From: Streptomyces sp. Je 1-332
Lineage (GTDB): Bacteria; Actinomycetota; Actinomycetes; Streptomycetales; Streptomycetaceae
Assembly: GCF_040730185.1 (NCBI RefSeq)
Contig: NZ_CP160402.1
Coordinates: 2,852,001-2,916,000 of the forward strand
Length of the DNA: 64,000 bases
Reading direction: 5' to 3'
Below, piece by piece: positions 18,465-26,569 of this stretch. The position numbers were made by a program, and so were the translations under genes. Every line of letters begins with the position of its first letter. Within the stretch, counting starts at the first letter, position 1. The notes under the pieces are model-generated. The model was not told the origin of the DNA, searched no databases, and worked only from the letters and a program-made list of their open reading frames with translations.

Positions 18465-19934
18465 CTAGACGGTGGCCGGAGCCTGCGGCTCCGCCTCTTC
18501 GGACCCCCGGCCCGCGAGCCGCTCGCGCCAGGCCGCGAGGACCGCGGCGTCGGTCGGCTTCGTGGCGAGGGAGACGACGACGTACACGGCCAGGGAGATC
18601 AACAGGCCGTAGTAGACCGGCTCGTTGGCGAGGATTCCGTACCCCCACATGAGCCCGATGACCGAGATCCCACCGGCGGCGACGGCCGCGAGGGCGCCGG
18701 GAGCCGTGCCGCGCTTCCACAGGAGCCCGCCGAGGATCGGCACGAGAAGGCCGGCGACGAGCAGGTTGTAGGCGACGGTGAGTGCCTGGACGACGTCGTT
18801 GAGCGCGATGGCGATGCAGACGACGGCGATGCCCATGATCAGGATGAAGAGGCGGTTGCCCTTCACCTCGTCGTGCGGCTCGTCGTCCGCTCCGCCGGAC
18901 TTCACGACGCCCCGCAGCCGCGACCAGATGTCGTTGTTGGCGACGGTCGCGCAGGCGATGAGCGCTCCGGAGGACGTGGACATCACGGCGGCGAGCGCCG
19001 CGGCGAGCACGAGGCCCCGTACGCCCATGGGCAGTTCGTCCTTGACGATGGTCGCGAAGGCCGCGTCCGCGCTCGGCAGCTTCGGGTACATGACCTTGGC
19101 GGCCGTGCCGATGACGGCGCCCGCGATCGCGTAGACGAGGCAGTACGTACCGGCGACGGTGCCGCCGTAGCGGGCGACCTTGTCGCTGCGCGCGGTGAAG
19201 ACGCGCTGCCAGATGTCCTGCCCGATGAGCATGCCGAACGTGTAGATCAGGACGTAGGTGAAGATCGTCTCGCCGCCGACGCCCAGCGGGTCGAAGTACT
19301 CGGTGGGCAGCTTGGCCTTCATCTCGCTGAAGCCGCCGGCCTTGACGACCGCGATGGGCAGCAGCAGGAGCAGCACGCCGATGGTCTTCACCACGAACTG
19401 CACCATGTCGGTGAGCGTGATGGACCACATGCCGCCGAGCGTCGAGTACGCGACGACGATCGAGCCGCCGAGGATGATCGCGATCGTGCGGTTCATGTCG
19501 AACAGGACGTCGAAGATCGTGGCGTACGCGATGGTCGAGGTGACCGCGAGCATGAGGGTGTACGCCCACATGACGACTCCGGAGATGACGCCCGCGCGTC
19601 CGCCGTAACGGAGGTCGAGCATCTCGGAGACCGTGTAGACCTTCAGACGGGCGATGCGCGCCGAGAAGAAGACGCTCAGCGCGAGCAGGCCGAGGCCGAT
19701 GGTGAAGACCATCCAGGCGCCGGAGAGCCCGTACTGGTAGCCGAGGCCGACGCCACCGATGGTGGACGCGCCACCGAGGACGATGGCGGCCATGGTCCCG
19801 GAGTACATCCACGGCCCGAGGCGGCGTCCGGCGACCAGGAACTCACTCTTGGACTTGGCGCGGCGCATGCCCCACCAGCCCATGGCGAGCATGCCGGCGA
19901 GATAGACGACGATCACTGTGTAGTCGACGGCCAT
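18465..19934 (-). CDS. Sodium:solute symporter (SSS family)
   Basis: A 489-residue multi-spanning transporter that couples uptake to sodium ions. It begins [20 protein letters not shown] and keeps the SSS pattern of about 13 hydrophobic segments, with [20 protein letters not shown] near the start and [19 protein letters not shown], the conserved sodium-site helix, near residue 325. ATG 19934 has GGAGGG upstream; frames upstream lack signal-like sequence. It is 86 bases upstream of the ureohydrolase gene on the same strand, so it probably imports that enzyme's substrate or a precursor. It is divergent from a PucR regulator. Confidence 0.9.
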   Translation of the reverse strand: MAVDYTVIVVYLAGMLAMGWWGMRRAKSKSEFLVAGRRLGPWMYSGTMAAIVLGGASTIGGVGLGYQYGLSGAWMVFTIGLGLLALSVFFSARIARLKVYTVSEMLDLRYGGRAGVISGVVMWAYTLMLAVTSTIAYATIFDVLFDMNRTIAIILGGSIVVAYSTLGGMWSITLTDMVQFVVKTIGVLLLLLPIAVVKAGGFSEMKAKLPTEYFDPLGVGGETIFTYVLIYTFGMLIGQDIWQRVFTARSDKVARYGGTVAGTYCLVYAIAGAVIGTAAKVMYPKLPSADAAFATIVKDELPMGVRGLVLAAALAAVMSTSSGALIACATVANNDIWSRLRGVVKSGGADDEPHDEVKGNRLFILIMGIAVVCIAIALNDVVQALTVAYNLLVAGLLVPILGGLLWKRGTAPGALAAVAAGGISVIGLMWGYGILANEPVYYGLLISLAVYVVVSLATKPTDAAVLAAWRERLAGRGSEEAEPQAPATV

Positions 19935-20101
19935 AGGGCCCTCCTTCGCGCACCTCGGTGGCGTGTCGTGCAGATGGGGGTGGGGGGGTGGCAACCGGCC
20001 GCGGGGACATCCGCCCGTACCCGCGGCGTGGGGTCGGCACGACCTTAGGTGGCCGGAAAGCAACGCTGAAGTGTACGTTTCATCCACTCCCCGTGATCGA
20101 T

Positions 20102-21622
20102 ATGGATGGAACATCCACCGTGCCGGACCCCGCCGCCTCTCCCATCACTCCCCCGACTCCGCCGGTCGCGCTGACCGCGCTCCTCGCCCGGGACGACCTG
20201 GGCCTGCGCCAGATCGCGGGCCCCGACGCCGGGGAGAGCGGGGCGGCCGTCCAGTGGGTGCACACCTCGGAGATGGCGGACCCGTACCCGTATCTCCTGG
20301 GCGGCGAGCTGCTGTTGACGGCGGGCGTGCACCTCACCGACCCGGTGGGCGCGGGCGGGTACCTCGACGACTACGTGGCGCGGATCGTCGAGGCGGGCGG
20401 CGCGGCTCTCGGTTTCGGCGTCGCGCCCGTGCACGACACGGTGCCGCGCGCCCTGGTGGCGGCCTGCGACCACTATGGCCTGCCGCTCCTGGAGGTCCCG
20501 CCGCGCACGACGTTCAGCGGGGTCGCCCGCGCGGTGTGGCAGCTGGTGGCGGAGACCAGGCACGCGGAGCTGCGGCGCGTGACGGAGGCGCAGCAGGGCC
20601 TCGCCACAGCCGCCGCGCGCCCCGACCCGGTACCCGCGGTGCTGCGCCAGCTCGCGGCGCGCCTGGGCGGCTGGGCGGCGCTCTACGCTCCAGACGGCGC
20701 GGTGCTCCACACGGCGGGGACGGCTCCGGCGGCCGGGGCCAGGCAGGCGGTGCGTGACCTCTCCGAAGTCGTGCGTCCCTCGGGGCGCCCCGGTCCTGCC
20801 CCCGCCTCCGCCACCGACTCCGTGGGCGGCGCCCACCTCGCCGCGTACGCGCTCGGCGGCGGGCAGGGGTTCGCGCTCGGGGTCGCCGCCGAGCAGCGCG
20901 AGCCGGGGGATCACACCATCACCGGGGTGGCCGTCGTGCTGCTCTCCCTCCTCACCGGGAAACACCAGGGCGCCGCCGACTCCGTACGGTCCGCAGCGCT
21001 CGTGCGGCTGCTGCTCGGCTCGGCGGTGGGCGATGTCGCGCCTCTTCTGGGGGCCGAGGAGTGGACCGTGGTGCACGCGCGCGGGGAGGCCGGCAACGAC
21101 CCGGTGGCGCACTCCGTCGCCGCCTCCGCGCTGGCCGCCGCGCTGGGCAGCGGCCTGGTCGACGCGGACGCCGGGCAGGACCTCGTACGGCTCCTTCTCC
21201 CCGCCGACCGCGAGCTCACCGGCCAGCCGGGCTGGGCCCTCGGCGCCTCCGCCCCCGCCGCCACCGGTGACCTGCCGGCCGCCGACGCCCAGGCCGGCCG
21301 CGCCCTGCGCCGCGCCGAGGCCACCCGGGCGCCGCTCGTCCGGCACCGTGAGACGGGCATCGCGGCTCTGGTGGCGCCCGCGGAGGCCGCGGCCCACGCG
21401 CGGGTGCTGCTCGCCCCGCTCGGCGGCAGCGAGGCGCTCACGGAGACCTTGCGCACCTGGCTCTCCCTGCACGGCAGTTGGGACCGCACGGCCACGGCGC
21501 TGGGGGTGCACCGCAACACGGTCCGGCAGCGGATCACGCGGTGCGGGGCGCTCCTGGAGGCGGACCTGGACGACCCGGACGTGCGGATGGAGCTGTGGTT
21601 CGCGCTCGGCAGGAGCCGGTAA
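20102..21622 (+). CDS. PucR family transcriptional regulator
   Basis: A 506-residue regulator of the PucR/CdaR type. The N-terminal PucR domain (VALTALLARDDLGLRQIAGP, then LGGELLLTAGV) is followed by a central variable domain and a C-terminal helix-turn-helix (LHGSWDRTATALGVHRNTVR, then QRITRCGALLEADLDDPDVR). Such proteins control nitrogen-compound catabolism such as purine, proline or polyamine use. It is divergent from the symporter-ureohydrolase-TPP array and is its probable regulator. The start is uncertain: ATG 20102 is used, GTG 20093 is also in frame, and neither has a strong Shine-Dalgarno. Confidence 0.87.
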   Translation: MDGTSTVPDPAASPITPPTPPVALTALLARDDLGLRQIAGPDAGESGAAVQWVHTSEMADPYPYLLGGELLLTAGVHLTDPVGAGGYLDDYVARIVEAGGAALGFGVAPVHDTVPRALVAACDHYGLPLLEVPPRTTFSGVARAVWQLVAETRHAELRRVTEAQQGLATAAARPDPVPAVLRQLAARLGGWAALYAPDGAVLHTAGTAPAAGARQAVRDLSEVVRPSGRPGPAPASATDSVGGAHLAAYALGGGQGFALGVAAEQREPGDHTITGVAVVLLSLLTGKHQGAADSVRSAALVRLLLGSAVGDVAPLLGAEEWTVVHARGEAGNDPVAHSVAASALAAALGSGLVDADAGQDLVRLLLPADRELTGQPGWALGASAPAATGDLPAADAQAGRALRRAEATRAPLVRHRETGIAALVAPAEAAAHARVLLAPLGGSEALTETLRTWLSLHGSWDRTATALGVHRNTVRQRITRCGALLEADLDDPDVRMELWFALGRSR

Positions 21623-21628
21623 GGGGAA

Positions 21629-21674
21629 GCGCCCCGAAGGGGCGCGGGGCTGTGACATGTGCGGCTCCGCCGCG
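21629..21674. repeat. Streptomyces-type intergenic repeat with hairpin
   Basis: Just after the PucR stop, GCGCCCC-GAA-GGGGCGC (21629-21645) forms a perfect 7-bp hairpin that can act as terminator. It continues into GGCTGTGACATGTGCGGCTC and a second hairpin GCGGC-TCC-GCCGC. A 27-base stretch at 21648-21674 matches 8868-8894 with two differences, so the same dispersed sequence occurs twice in this window. Confidence 0.7.
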
Positions 21675-21810
21675 TGGGCGCGCCCAGCCCCCAGCGGCCC
21701 GCAAGCGAAGAAACAACCTGTCCCCGCTCAGGCCAAACGCAGTGCAGGTCACAGTCCCAGGGTTCGGGACTGCCCGCCACCGCGCGGTCACCGACGGCAC
21801 AATGGGACCC

Positions 21811-22599
21811 ATGCCGATACCCAGCCGTGCCGCGCTCATCGATCACCTCGTACGCACCCGCATCGCGGGCGATGTCGCCACGCCGCGCGAGAACAACCTC
21901 AGCCACTACAGGAAGCTCGCGAACGGCGACCGCCACTACTGGCTCGGTCTGGAGCTCGGCGACCGCTGGACCGACGAGCAGGACGTCCTCGCGGTGATGG
22001 CCGAGCGGTGCGGTGTGATCGACGACGCCGAGTTCCGGCACGGGCAGGACACCATCGACCCGGAGCTGACGGTCGACGCCCTGGAGCGGATGGCGGCGCG
22101 CCTCCGTAAGGCCGCGGCCGGCAAGGAGAGGGTCCTTTTCGCCACCGGCCACCCCGGGGGCCTGCTCGACGTGCACCGCGCGACGGCGGCCGCCCTGCGC
22201 GCGGCGGGCTGCGAGATCGTCGTGATCCCCGAGGGCCTCACCGCCGACGAGGGCATGGTCTTCCAGTTCGCGGACGTGGCGATGCTGGAGCGCGGCGCGA
22301 CCCTGTGGCACACGCACTCCCCCGAGCCGATGAACGCGATCCTGGACGGCCTGGAGCGCGAGGGGCGCCCGCTGCCCGACCTGGTCGTCGCCGACCACGG
22401 CTGGGCGGGACGGGCGGGCCAGCGCGGCGTCGACTCCGTCGGGTACGCGGACTGCAACGACCCGGCGCTGTTCATCGGCGAGGCCGAGGGCACCGTCCAG
22501 GTGACGGTCCCGCTGGACGACCACGTCACGAGCCCGCGGCACTACGACCCCATGACGGCCTACCTGCTGGACGCGGCCGGTCTCACGTCGGAGGCCTGA
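21811..22599 (+). CDS. Phosphatase-family (PF15698-like) conserved protein
   Basis: A 262-residue cytosolic protein conserved in actinobacteria and usually named phosphatase. Visible motifs are RENNLSHYRKLANGDRHYWL, LFATGHPGGLLDVHRA and LVVADHGWAGRAGQRG, with conserved His and Asp residues that could bind metal or phosphate. I know of no assigned substrate. ATG 21811 is chosen; ATG 21802 is in frame three codons upstream, and neither has a clear Shine-Dalgarno. The gene converges with the CDF transporter with one base between the stop codons. Confidence 0.75.
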   Translation: MPIPSRAALIDHLVRTRIAGDVATPRENNLSHYRKLANGDRHYWLGLELGDRWTDEQDVLAVMAERCGVIDDAEFRHGQDTIDPELTVDALERMAARLRKAAAGKERVLFATGHPGGLLDVHRATAAALRAAGCEIVVIPEGLTADEGMVFQFADVAMLERGATLWHTHSPEPMNAILDGLEREGRPLPDLVVADHGWAGRAGQRGVDSVGYADCNDPALFIGEAEGTVQVTVPLDDHVTSPRHYDPMTAYLLDAAGLTSEA

Positions 22600-22600
22600 G

Positions 22601-23590
22601 TCACGGCCACGGGTTGAGCCCTTCCTCGCGCCGCTGGGAGAACCCCGGCGTCGGGTCCAGATAGACCCGTCGTACGCCGGGAAAGCGCTCGCGCAGCCGC
22701 CGTTCGGCCTGTTCGCAGGCCCACTCGATCTGTGCCGCCGTGGAGGCGTCATGGAAGTCGACCTTGGCGGCGACCAGCGCCTCGCGCGGCCCCTGGAGCA
22801 GCGTCGTCAGTTCGAGCACGGCCTCGATGTGCTCGGAGGCGAGGAGCACCTCGCGGATCTCCCCCCGCATCGGCTTCGGCAGCGGCCGTCCGATGAGGAG
22901 CTGTGCGTTGCTGCGGCCGAGCACCCAGGCGACGTACAGGAGGAGCGCGCCGATGCACAGCGAGGCCACTCCGTCCCACACTCCGGAGCCGGTGAGCTGC
23001 CCGCCGAGCAGGCCGCCCGCGGCGAGCACGAGGCCGGCCAGGGCGGCGGAGTCCTCCAGGACGACGGCCTTCACCGCGGTGTCGGGCGTGTAGCGCAGAT
23101 AGCGCCCGAAGGACGCCCCGAAGCGCGCCGCCTCACCGCGGGCCTGCTTGACGCCGGTGCGCAGTGAGTAGCCCTCCAGGAGGAAAGCGACGGCGAGCAC
23201 GATGTACGAGATGAGCGGGTCGCCGAGTTCCTCGCCCGCCACCAGGGTGTGGACGCCGTCGTAGACCGAGAAGACGGCGCCGCCGACGAAGGTGGCGACG
23301 GCCGCGAGCATCGCCCAGATGTACCGCTCGGGGCCGTACCCCAGGGGGTGGTCCTCGTCGGCGGGCTTCTCGCTGCGTTTCAGGGCGGTGAGGAGCAGCA
23401 CCTCGGTGACGGTGTCGGCCAGCGAGTGCGCCGCCTCGGAGAGCATCGCGCTCGACCCGCTGATGACACCGGCGACGGCCTTGGCGACGGCGATACCGAG
23501 GTTGGCGACGGCGGCGACGATGACGGTGAAGGTGCTCTCGCCGTTCTCGCCGCCGTTCTCGCCCCCGTCCTCTGACGGTTGCTCACTCAT
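22601..23590 (-). CDS. Cation diffusion facilitator family transporter
   Basis: A 329-residue CDF-type metal efflux protein. After a short acidic N-terminus (SEQPSEDGGENGGENGES) come six predicted membrane spans. The TM2 metal-site region reads SAMLSEAAHSLADTVTE, the TM5 counterpart VVLEDSAALAG, and the C-terminal cytosolic domain EAVLELTTLLQGPREALVAA. These metal sites suggest export of zinc, iron or manganese. ATG 23590 is the first suitable start. It converges with the phosphatase-like gene; the thioesterase gene lies 61 bases upstream on the same strand. Confidence 0.88.
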   Translation of the reverse strand: MSEQPSEDGGENGGENGESTFTVIVAAVANLGIAVAKAVAGVISGSSAMLSEAAHSLADTVTEVLLLTALKRSEKPADEDHPLGYGPERYIWAMLAAVATFVGGAVFSVYDGVHTLVAGEELGDPLISYIVLAVAFLLEGYSLRTGVKQARGEAARFGASFGRYLRYTPDTAVKAVVLEDSAALAGLVLAAGGLLGGQLTGSGVWDGVASLCIGALLLYVAWVLGRSNAQLLIGRPLPKPMRGEIREVLLASEHIEAVLELTTLLQGPREALVAAKVDFHDASTAAQIEWACEQAERRLRERFPGVRRVYLDPTPGFSQRREEGLNPWP

Positions 23591-23651
23591 GTATCGGACG
23601 GTATGTCCGATCAGCGGGGAACGCGAAAGCACGTCCCCCGAAGAGGCCGGT

Positions 23652-24560
23652 TCACCGGGGGACGCGAACGACGCCCTCCTGGATGACCGTGACCGCGAGC
23701 TGCCCGTCCTGGGTCCAGATCCGCGCCTGGCCGAGTCCGCGCCCGCCGGACGCCGAGGGCGACTCCTGGTCGTACAGGAGCCACTCGTCGGCTCTGAAGG
23801 GGCGGTGGAACCACATCGCGTGGTCGAGCGAGGCGCCGACGACGTCACCGACCGCCCAGCCGCCCCTGCCGTGCGCGAGCAGCACGGAGTCGAGCAGCGT
23901 CATGTCGGAGACGTACGTGGCGAGGCAGACGTGCAGCAAAGACGCGTCGACACCGCTGTCGAGCTTGCCGTTCGTGCGGAACCACACCTGGGAGCGCGGT
24001 TCGCGCGGCTGCCCGACCGTGGCCCAGGGCGGCGCGTCCACGTAGCGCAGGTCGACGGCCGCGCGGGCCTCGATCAGGCGCTCGGCGACGTGCGCCGGCA
24101 GATGACGGGGCAGCATCTCGGCGGCGGTCGGGAGCGTCTCCGGGTCGGCGGCCGACGGCATCCCCGTCTGGTGCTCCAGGCCCTCCTCGTACGTCTGGAA
24201 GGACGCGGAGAGGTGGAATATGGGCTGCCCGTGCTGGACGGCGACGACCCGGCGCGTGGTGAAGGAGCGGCCGTCACGGATCCGGTCGACGGTGTAGACG
24301 ATGGGGGCGCCGGGGTCCCCGGCGCGCAGGAAGTACGCGTGCAGGGAGTGGGCATTGGGGCCTCCCCTGCTCGAGCGAAGCCGAGAGCTTGGGGAACTGT
24401 CGGCGGGGACCGTGCGTCCTGCCGCCACCAGCGCCTGGGCGGCCACCTGGCCGCCGAAGACGCGCGGGACGAGCGCCGAGCGGCTCACGCCCCGGAATAT
24501 GTCCTCCTCGATCTGCTCCAGGTCGAGCAGATCGAGGAGTGACTCAAGTGCCTTGTTCAT
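23652..24560 (-). CDS. tesB: Acyl-CoA thioesterase II (TesB), with in-frame repeat insertion
   Basis: A 302-residue double-hotdog acyl-CoA thioesterase that hydrolyses acyl-CoA to free acid and CoA. The N-terminal hotdog has FGGQVAAQALVAAGRTVPAD and SLHAYFLRAGDP. The C-terminal one has SLDHAMWFHRPFRADEWLLY and GRGLGQARIWTQDG, carrying the Asp and Gln/Thr residues of the family. Between VPAD and SLHAYF, where TesB proteins normally have two to four residues, it has SSPSSRLRSSRGGPNAH. These extra codons are encoded by a palindromic repeat at 24357-24395. Whether the insert affects activity is unknown. It sits upstream of the CDF gene. Confidence 0.9.
   Translation of the reverse strand: MNKALESLLDLLDLEQIEEDIFRGVSRSALVPRVFGGQVAAQALVAAGRTVPADSSPSSRLRSSRGGPNAHSLHAYFLRAGDPGAPIVYTVDRIRDGRSFTTRRVVAVQHGQPIFHLSASFQTYEEGLEHQTGMPSAADPETLPTAAEMLPRHLPAHVAERLIEARAAVDLRYVDAPPWATVGQPREPRSQVWFRTNGKLDSGVDASLLHVCLATYVSDMTLLDSVLLAHGRGGWAVGDVVGASLDHAMWFHRPFRADEWLLYDQESPSASGGRGLGQARIWTQDGQLAVTVIQEGVVRVPR
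24357..24395. repeat. Palindromic Streptomyces repeat inside tesB
   Basis: On the minus strand this 39-base stretch reads from TTCCCCAAGCTCTCGGCTTC to CTCGAGCAGGGGAGGCCCC. The arms CCCC/GGGG and GCTC/GAGC pair around a TTCG-containing loop. I recall this sequence as a very common intergenic palindrome in Streptomyces. Here it is inside a reading frame and keeps it open. Confidence 0.75.
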
Positions 24561-24615
24561 GAATCCAGTTCTACAGGGCGGTCTTTACAGGCCCGTGTCC
24601 GTACGGCCCATGTCT

Positions 24616-25773
24616 CTACAGGCCCATGTTCTTGGCGATGATCATCTTCATGACCTCGCTGGTGCCGCCGTAGATGCGGTTGACGCGGTTGTCCGCGTAC
24701 AGGCGGGCGATGGGGTACTCGTTCATGAAGCCATACCCACCGTGCAGCTGGAGGCACTTGTCGATGACGCGGTGCGCGACCTCGGTGTTGAACAGCTTCG
24801 CGGACGCGGCCTCGGCGGCGGTCAGCTCGCCCGCGTCCAGGGCCTCAAGGGCGCGGTCGGCGACGGCCTCGGCGGCGTCCACCTCGGCCTGGCAGGCGGC
24901 CAGCTCGAACTTGGTGTTCTGGAAGGAGGCGACCGTCTTGCCGAAGACGGTGCGGTCCTGGACGTACTCCTTGGCGAACCGTACGGCGGCCTTGGCCTGT
25001 GCGTACGCGCCGTAGGCGATGCCCCAGCGCTCGGAGGGGAGGTTGCTTCCGAGGTAGTAGAAGCCCTTGTTCTCCTCACCGAGGAGGTCCTCCACGGGCA
25101 CCTTGACGTCGACGAACGCGAGTTCGGCGGTGTCGGAGGTCTTCAGGCCAAGCTTGTCGAGCTTGCGGCCGATGGAGTAGCCCTCGGACTTGGTGTCCAC
25201 GGCGAAGAGGGAGATGCCGAAGCGGCGGTCGTCGGCGGTGGGCGCGGACGTACGCGCGCAGACGATCACGCGGTCGGCGTGCACGCCGCCGGTGATGAAG
25301 GTCTTGGAGCCGTTGAGGACGTAGTGCGTGCCGTCCTCGGAGAGCTTGGCGGTGGTCTTCATGCCCGCGAGGTCGGAGCCGGTGCCCGGCTCGGTCATCG
25401 CGAGGGCCCACATCTCCTCGGCGGAGACGAACTTCTCCAGGTAGCGCTTCTTCTGCTCGTCGGTGCCGAGCGCCTTGATGTAGGGCAGGGCGAGCAGTAC
25501 GTGCACACCGGAGCCGCCGAAGCTGACACCCGCGCGGGCCGTCTCCTCGTACTGGATGGCCTCGAACTTGTGCGACTCGATGCCCGCGCCGCCGAACTCC
25601 TCGGGGACGCTGATACCGAAGAGACCGAGCTCGGCGAGCTTGTAGTAGAACTCGCGCGGCACCTGACCCGCGGCGAACCACTCGTCGTGGACCGGGACGA
25701 CCTCGGCCTCGATGAAGGCGCGCAGGGTCTCCCGGAACGCCTCGTGGTCCTCATTGAAAACGGTACGGCGCAC
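24616..25773 (-). CDS. Acyl-CoA dehydrogenase
   Basis: A 385-residue FAD-dependent acyl-CoA dehydrogenase oxidising an acyl-CoA to the enoyl-CoA and passing electrons to ETF. It carries LAMTEPGTGSDLAGM (FAD/substrate-binding signature), LNGSKTFITGG, DRTVFGKTVASFQNTKFELA and the C-terminal LQLHGGYGFMNEYPIARLYA with IYGGTSEVMK. The start is taken at GTG 25773, seven bases after GGAG. An upstream TTG/ATG frame is less likely. It lies upstream of tesB and downstream of a TetR gene on the same strand, and its short promoter holds an operator-like repeat. The chain-length preference is unknown. Confidence 0.9.
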   Translation of the reverse strand: MRRTVFNEDHEAFRETLRAFIEAEVVPVHDEWFAAGQVPREFYYKLAELGLFGISVPEEFGGAGIESHKFEAIQYEETARAGVSFGGSGVHVLLALPYIKALGTDEQKKRYLEKFVSAEEMWALAMTEPGTGSDLAGMKTTAKLSEDGTHYVLNGSKTFITGGVHADRVIVCARTSAPTADDRRFGISLFAVDTKSEGYSIGRKLDKLGLKTSDTAELAFVDVKVPVEDLLGEENKGFYYLGSNLPSERWGIAYGAYAQAKAAVRFAKEYVQDRTVFGKTVASFQNTKFELAACQAEVDAAEAVADRALEALDAGELTAAEAASAKLFNTEVAHRVIDKCLQLHGGYGFMNEYPIARLYADNRVNRIYGGTSEVMKMIIAKNMGL

Positions 25774-25820
25774 GGGGAGCTCCTTCGATACGGCACCTGG
25801 CTCGACTGGACGCAAGGCGA

Positions 25821-25836
25821 CTAAGCGCTTGCTCAG
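25821..25836. promoter_or_regulatory. Inverted repeat upstream of acyl-CoA dehydrogenase
   Basis: CTAAGC-GCTT-GCTCAG has 6-base arms with one mismatch, around AAGCGCTT, itself palindromic. It lies 48 bases before the GTG start at 25773. The form is typical of TetR-family operators for acyl-CoA metabolism genes in actinobacteria. The cognate regulator may be the adjacent TetR or one elsewhere. Confidence 0.45.
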
Positions 25837-25891
25837 ATAAACGTTACCCGCCGGTCACTGGGCCGTCCAGAGAGAAGCCCTGTCGCTCCCG

Positions 25892-26482
25892 TCACGCCAC
25901 CGCCGCCGCGAAGGCCCCGCGCGCCAGGCCGTGCAGCAGCTCCGCCATGGCCGCGCGGCTGGGCAGCGCGTCACGCCGGCTCAGGTGCGGAGTGGAGTTG
26001 AGCAGGCCGAAGACCGCGTGCACACAGACGCGGGCCGCGTTCTCGGCGAGGTCCGGATAGACCTTGCGCACGACGTCGACCCAGATCTCCACGTACTGGC
26101 GCTGGAGCTGGCGGACCAGCTTGCGGTCGGTGTCCCGCAGGCGGTCGAGCTCGCGGTCGTGCAGGGTGATCAGGGAACGGTCGTCCAGGGCGAAGTCGAT
26201 GTGCCCCTCGATGAGCGCGTCGAGCACCCGCTCCGGCGGTCCGTCCGTGTCGGCCACACGCCGCTTGCCGCCGGTCAGGAGCTGCCCGCTGATGCCGACG
26301 AGCAGTTCGGCGAGCATCGCGTCCTTGCCCGCGAAGTGGCGGTAGAGACCGGGCCCGCTGATGCCGACGGCAGCCCCTATCTCGTCCACTCCGACTCCGT
26401 GGAAGCCGCGCTCGGCGAAGAGCCGTGCGGCCTCCCTGAGGATCTGCTCGCGTCGGGTGGGGGCGTCGGTTCTGGTGGCCAT
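25892..26482 (-). CDS. TetR family transcriptional regulator of the leucine/acyl-CoA carboxylase operon
   Basis: A 196-residue TetR-type repressor. The N-terminal helix-turn-helix (RREQILREAARLFAERGFHG, GVDEIGAAVGISGPGLYRHF) is followed by an all-helical ligand domain with LDRLRDTDRKLVRQLQRQYV. It is divergent from the carboxylase operon across an 87-base gap containing two near-identical 18-base operator-like sites. Control of that operon, and of itself, is therefore likely, with an acyl-CoA of branched-chain catabolism as the probable inducer. The order TetR, carboxylases, lyase, dehydrogenase matches the S. coelicolor arrangement as I recall it. Confidence 0.9.
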   Translation of the reverse strand: MATRTDAPTRREQILREAARLFAERGFHGVGVDEIGAAVGISGPGLYRHFAGKDAMLAELLVGISGQLLTGGKRRVADTDGPPERVLDALIEGHIDFALDDRSLITLHDRELDRLRDTDRKLVRQLQRQYVEIWVDVVRKVYPDLAENAARVCVHAVFGLLNSTPHLSRRDALPSRAAMAELLHGLARGAFAAAVA

Positions 26483-26503
26483 GGAATCAATTCTAGACAG
26501 GGC

Positions 26504-26550
26504 GGTTAGCGCTCGTTAACCTGATGGAAACGCGTTAACGCTCATTAACC
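26504..26550. promoter_or_regulatory. Twin TetR operator candidates
   Basis: Two 18-base sites, GGTTAGCGCTCGTTAACC (26504-26521) and CGTTAACGCTCATTAACC (26533-26550), match at 15 of 18 positions and are imperfect palindromes. Their start points are 29 bases apart, nearly three helical turns, so the repressors would bind one face of the DNA. They fill the gap between the divergent TetR and carboxyltransferase genes. Confidence 0.65.
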
Positions 26551-26569
26551 GAGCAAGGGGGCTCGACTG

